A stretch of DNA of 64,000 nucleotides from assembly GCA_963794415.1 (NCBI GenBank), contig CAWCDI010000001.1, positions 1,426,001-1,490,000 of the forward strand. The letters are read 5' to 3'. The notes under the pieces are model-generated. The model was not told the origin of the DNA. It saw only the letters and a program-made list of their open reading frames with translations, and searched no databases. The DNA is from CAVPTL01 sp963794415. Its GTDB lineage: Bacteria > Actinomycetota > Thermoleophilia > Gaiellales > JAICJC01. Shown here one piece after another: positions 62,810 to 64,000 of this stretch. Each line of letters begins with the position of its first letter. Positions within the stretch are counted from its first letter, which is position 1. Position numbers and translations under genes: made by a program.

Positions 62810-63678
62810 GAGTCGCAGTCTTCGGAGCAACCGGAACGGTCGGCGGGGCGCTCCTCCCGCGCCTGGCCGAGCACCACGAGGTGACGGGCGTCTCGCGCAG
62901 CGAGCGCGACGACGCAGACGGCATCCGCTGGGTCACCGCCGACATCGCAAACCCCACCAGCATGCGCGCGGCGCTCGAGGGGATCGACGTCGCCTACTAC
63001 CTGGTGCACTCGCTCGGCACGCCGGACTTCGCCGCCCGCGACCGCCGCGGCGCAGCCATCATGGCGCGGGCGGCCGAGAGCGCGGGCGTGCGCCAGATCG
63101 TGTTCCTCGGCGGCCTCGGCGACGACTCGGAGGATCTCTCGGAGCACCTCAGGAGCCGGCGCGAGACCGAGCGTGAGCTCGCGAAGGGCGCCACGCCGGT
63201 CACCACCATCCGCGCGGCAGTGGTCATCGCCCCCGGCAGCACGGCCTTCGAGACCATCGTCGCGCTGGTCGACCGGCTCCCGGGCATGGTGTGCCCGCGG
63301 TGGGTATCGACCCCCACCCAGCCGATCGCCGTCAACGACATCGTGAGCTACCTGGCCGGCGTGTGCGGGCGCGAGGACACCTTCGGCAAGATCTACGAGG
63401 CCGGCGGCCCCGAGGTGATGACCTACCGCAACATGATCGAGGTGATCGGCGAGCTCCGCGGCCACCATCCGCTGATCGTGGAGGTGCCCGTGCTCACGCC
63501 CTGGCTCTCATCCCACTGGCTGGGGCTCGTGACGCCCGTGAACGCCGGCACTGCGAAGCCGCTGATCGACGGCCTCAAGAACCCCACCGTCGTCACCGAC
63601 GACGCGCTTCAGGAGCTGATTCCGCTCGAGCTGACGTCGTTCGAGACGGCGGCGCGGGACGCCCTGGCCGACCGCTGA
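62806..63678 (+). CDS. NAD(P)H-binding atypical SDR protein
   Basis: 290 residues. RVAVFGATGTVGGALLPRLAE is the NmrA/complex-I-type dinucleotide turn, IDVAYYLVHSLGTPDF and VRQIVFLGGLGDD follow, and the C-terminal domain (GGPEVMTYRNMIEVIGELRG) is as in DUF2867-lacking ligand-binding relatives. The active-site Tyr-x3-Lys is not evident, so it may be a redox sensor rather than an enzyme. Coupled to the unknown gene upstream. Confidence 0.83.
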   Translation: MRVAVFGATGTVGGALLPRLAEHHEVTGVSRSERDDADGIRWVTADIANPTSMRAALEGIDVAYYLVHSLGTPDFAARDRRGAAIMARAAESAGVRQIVFLGGLGDDSEDLSEHLRSRRETERELAKGATPVTTIRAAVVIAPGSTAFETIVALVDRLPGMVCPRWVSTPTQPIAVNDIVSYLAGVCGREDTFGKIYEAGGPEVMTYRNMIEVIGELRGHHPLIVEVPVLTPWLSSHWLGLVTPVNAGTAKPLIDGLKNPTVVTDDALQELIPLELTSFETAARDALADR

Positions 63679-64000
63679 GGAGCCCAGCCGGCCGTGGCTG
63701 CGAGCACCGCGAAGCCGGCGATCAGGACGCCCGTGGCGAGCCCGGCGACGCCGTGCCAGCCCCATGACTGCCACGCGAGGCCCGGCACGTAGCCGCCGAT
63801 GGCGCCGGCGACGTAGTAGGCGCTGAAGTAGACGGCGGTGGCGAACCCGCGGTTGTGCTCGGTGGAGGAGGCCACGCCCAGCTGGCACGCGGTCACGCCC
63901 GCGAACATCGCCCCGGCGAACAGCGCGAGCCCGAGGCCGATCACGACGATCGACGACGAGAACGAGAGCAGCACGCCGGCGAGCGCGATCACCATCGCCG
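63609..64000 (-). CDS. MFS transporter, C-terminal part only
   Basis: The 129 visible residues contain three or four membrane helices (VLLSFSSSIVVIGLGLALFAGAMFAG, AVYFSAYYVAGAIGGYVPGLAWQ, VLIAGFAVLAATAGW), with the late-helix pattern of major facilitator transporters. The start lies beyond the right edge; the ATG at 63995 is probably internal. The end overlaps the convergent NAD(P)-binding gene by 70 bases, long for a natural overlap, so a missing base near the end is possible. Confidence 0.7.
   Translation of the reverse strand, partial: AMVIALAGVLLSFSSSIVVIGLGLALFAGAMFAGVTACQLGVASSTEHNRGFATAVYFSAYYVAGAIGGYVPGLAWQSWGWHGVAGLATGVLIAGFAVLAATAGWAPQRSARASRAAVSNDVSSSGISS

Overview
The window is high-GC DNA (about 70 % by eye) that is densely packed with genes. 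Start and stop codons commonly overlap (ATGA or GTGA), GTG starts are frequent, and several genes carry a TANNNT box about 6-8 bases before the start codon, as in leaderless transcripts. WhiA, a YvcK-type protein, HemQ (coproporphyrin-dependent haem pathway), many two-residue-coupled operons and the overall gene content point to an actinobacterium. The ferritin-like DUF455 protein, the unusual ArgRS and the zf-UBP/receiver-reductase cluster make me favour a Thermoleophilia-like lineage, but that placement is inference.

Region 1 (1-17.9 kb) is a carbohydrate uptake and breakdown locus. It holds a ribokinase-like kinase (cut by the window edge), xylulokinase, a mannose-6-phosphate isomerase-like protein, an MsmK/UgpC-type ABC ATPase, a xylose-isomerase-like TIM-barrel protein, a Gfo/Idh/MocA dehydrogenase, a putative TIM-barrel glycosidase, a sugar-binding lipoprotein, two sugar permeases, a GH13 enzyme, a zinc-type alcohol dehydrogenase, a GH106-like (rhamnosidase-type) enzyme and a ureidoglycolate-lyase-like protein. 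From about 9.0 to 17.2 kb nearly every gene is interrupted by single-base indels although the protein similarity is intact. I read these as consensus errors rather than decay.

Region 2 (17.9-25.7 kb) holds a ferritin-like protein, a secreted beta-propeller, MscL with a zinc-ribbon tail, ArgRS (frameshifted and lacking the HIGH histidines), DUF3467, an M48 protease, a metallophosphoesterase and an ECF sigma factor. Region 3 (25.8-34.2 kb) is a classic core run on the minus strand: uvrC-yvcK-whiA-gapA-pgk-tpiA-gpmI. Region 4 (34.2-36.5 kb) is a TadE-TadE-TadG/NlpC-P60 operon. Region 5 (36.6-41.1 kb) has hemQ, a P450 with two small membrane proteins, a Bcp peroxiredoxin, a class III CoA-transferase and tRNA-Leu(CAG).

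Region 6 (41.3-46.7 kb) is accessory-like: small membrane proteins, an archaeal-type AAA/STAND ATPase divergent from a small unknown gene across an array of palindromes, a tandem YbjQ protein, a YgjP-type metalloprotease and a MarR-like regulator. Region 7 (46.7-54.9 kb) looks like an amine or amino-acid catabolic neighbourhood: two gamma-glutamyl-GABA hydrolases, a class III aminotransferase, a T-protein-like aminomethyltransferase and two PYROXD2-like FAD oxidoreductases. An amidase and a small membrane protein are also present.

Region 8 (54.9-64 kb) has a CPA2 antiporter, a YrhK-like membrane protein with a second Gfo/Idh dehydrogenase, a three-copy intergenic repeat, and a compact signalling cluster (zf-UBP protein, receiver-thioredoxin-reductase-like fusion, cyclic-nucleotide-domain histidine kinase). 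An SDR, a small unknown gene, a NAD(P)-binding protein and the C-terminal part of an MFS transporter follow. The zf-UBP/receiver-reductase/CNB-kinase cluster, the TadG-NlpC fusion and the ATPase with its operator array are the best candidates for little-described systems.
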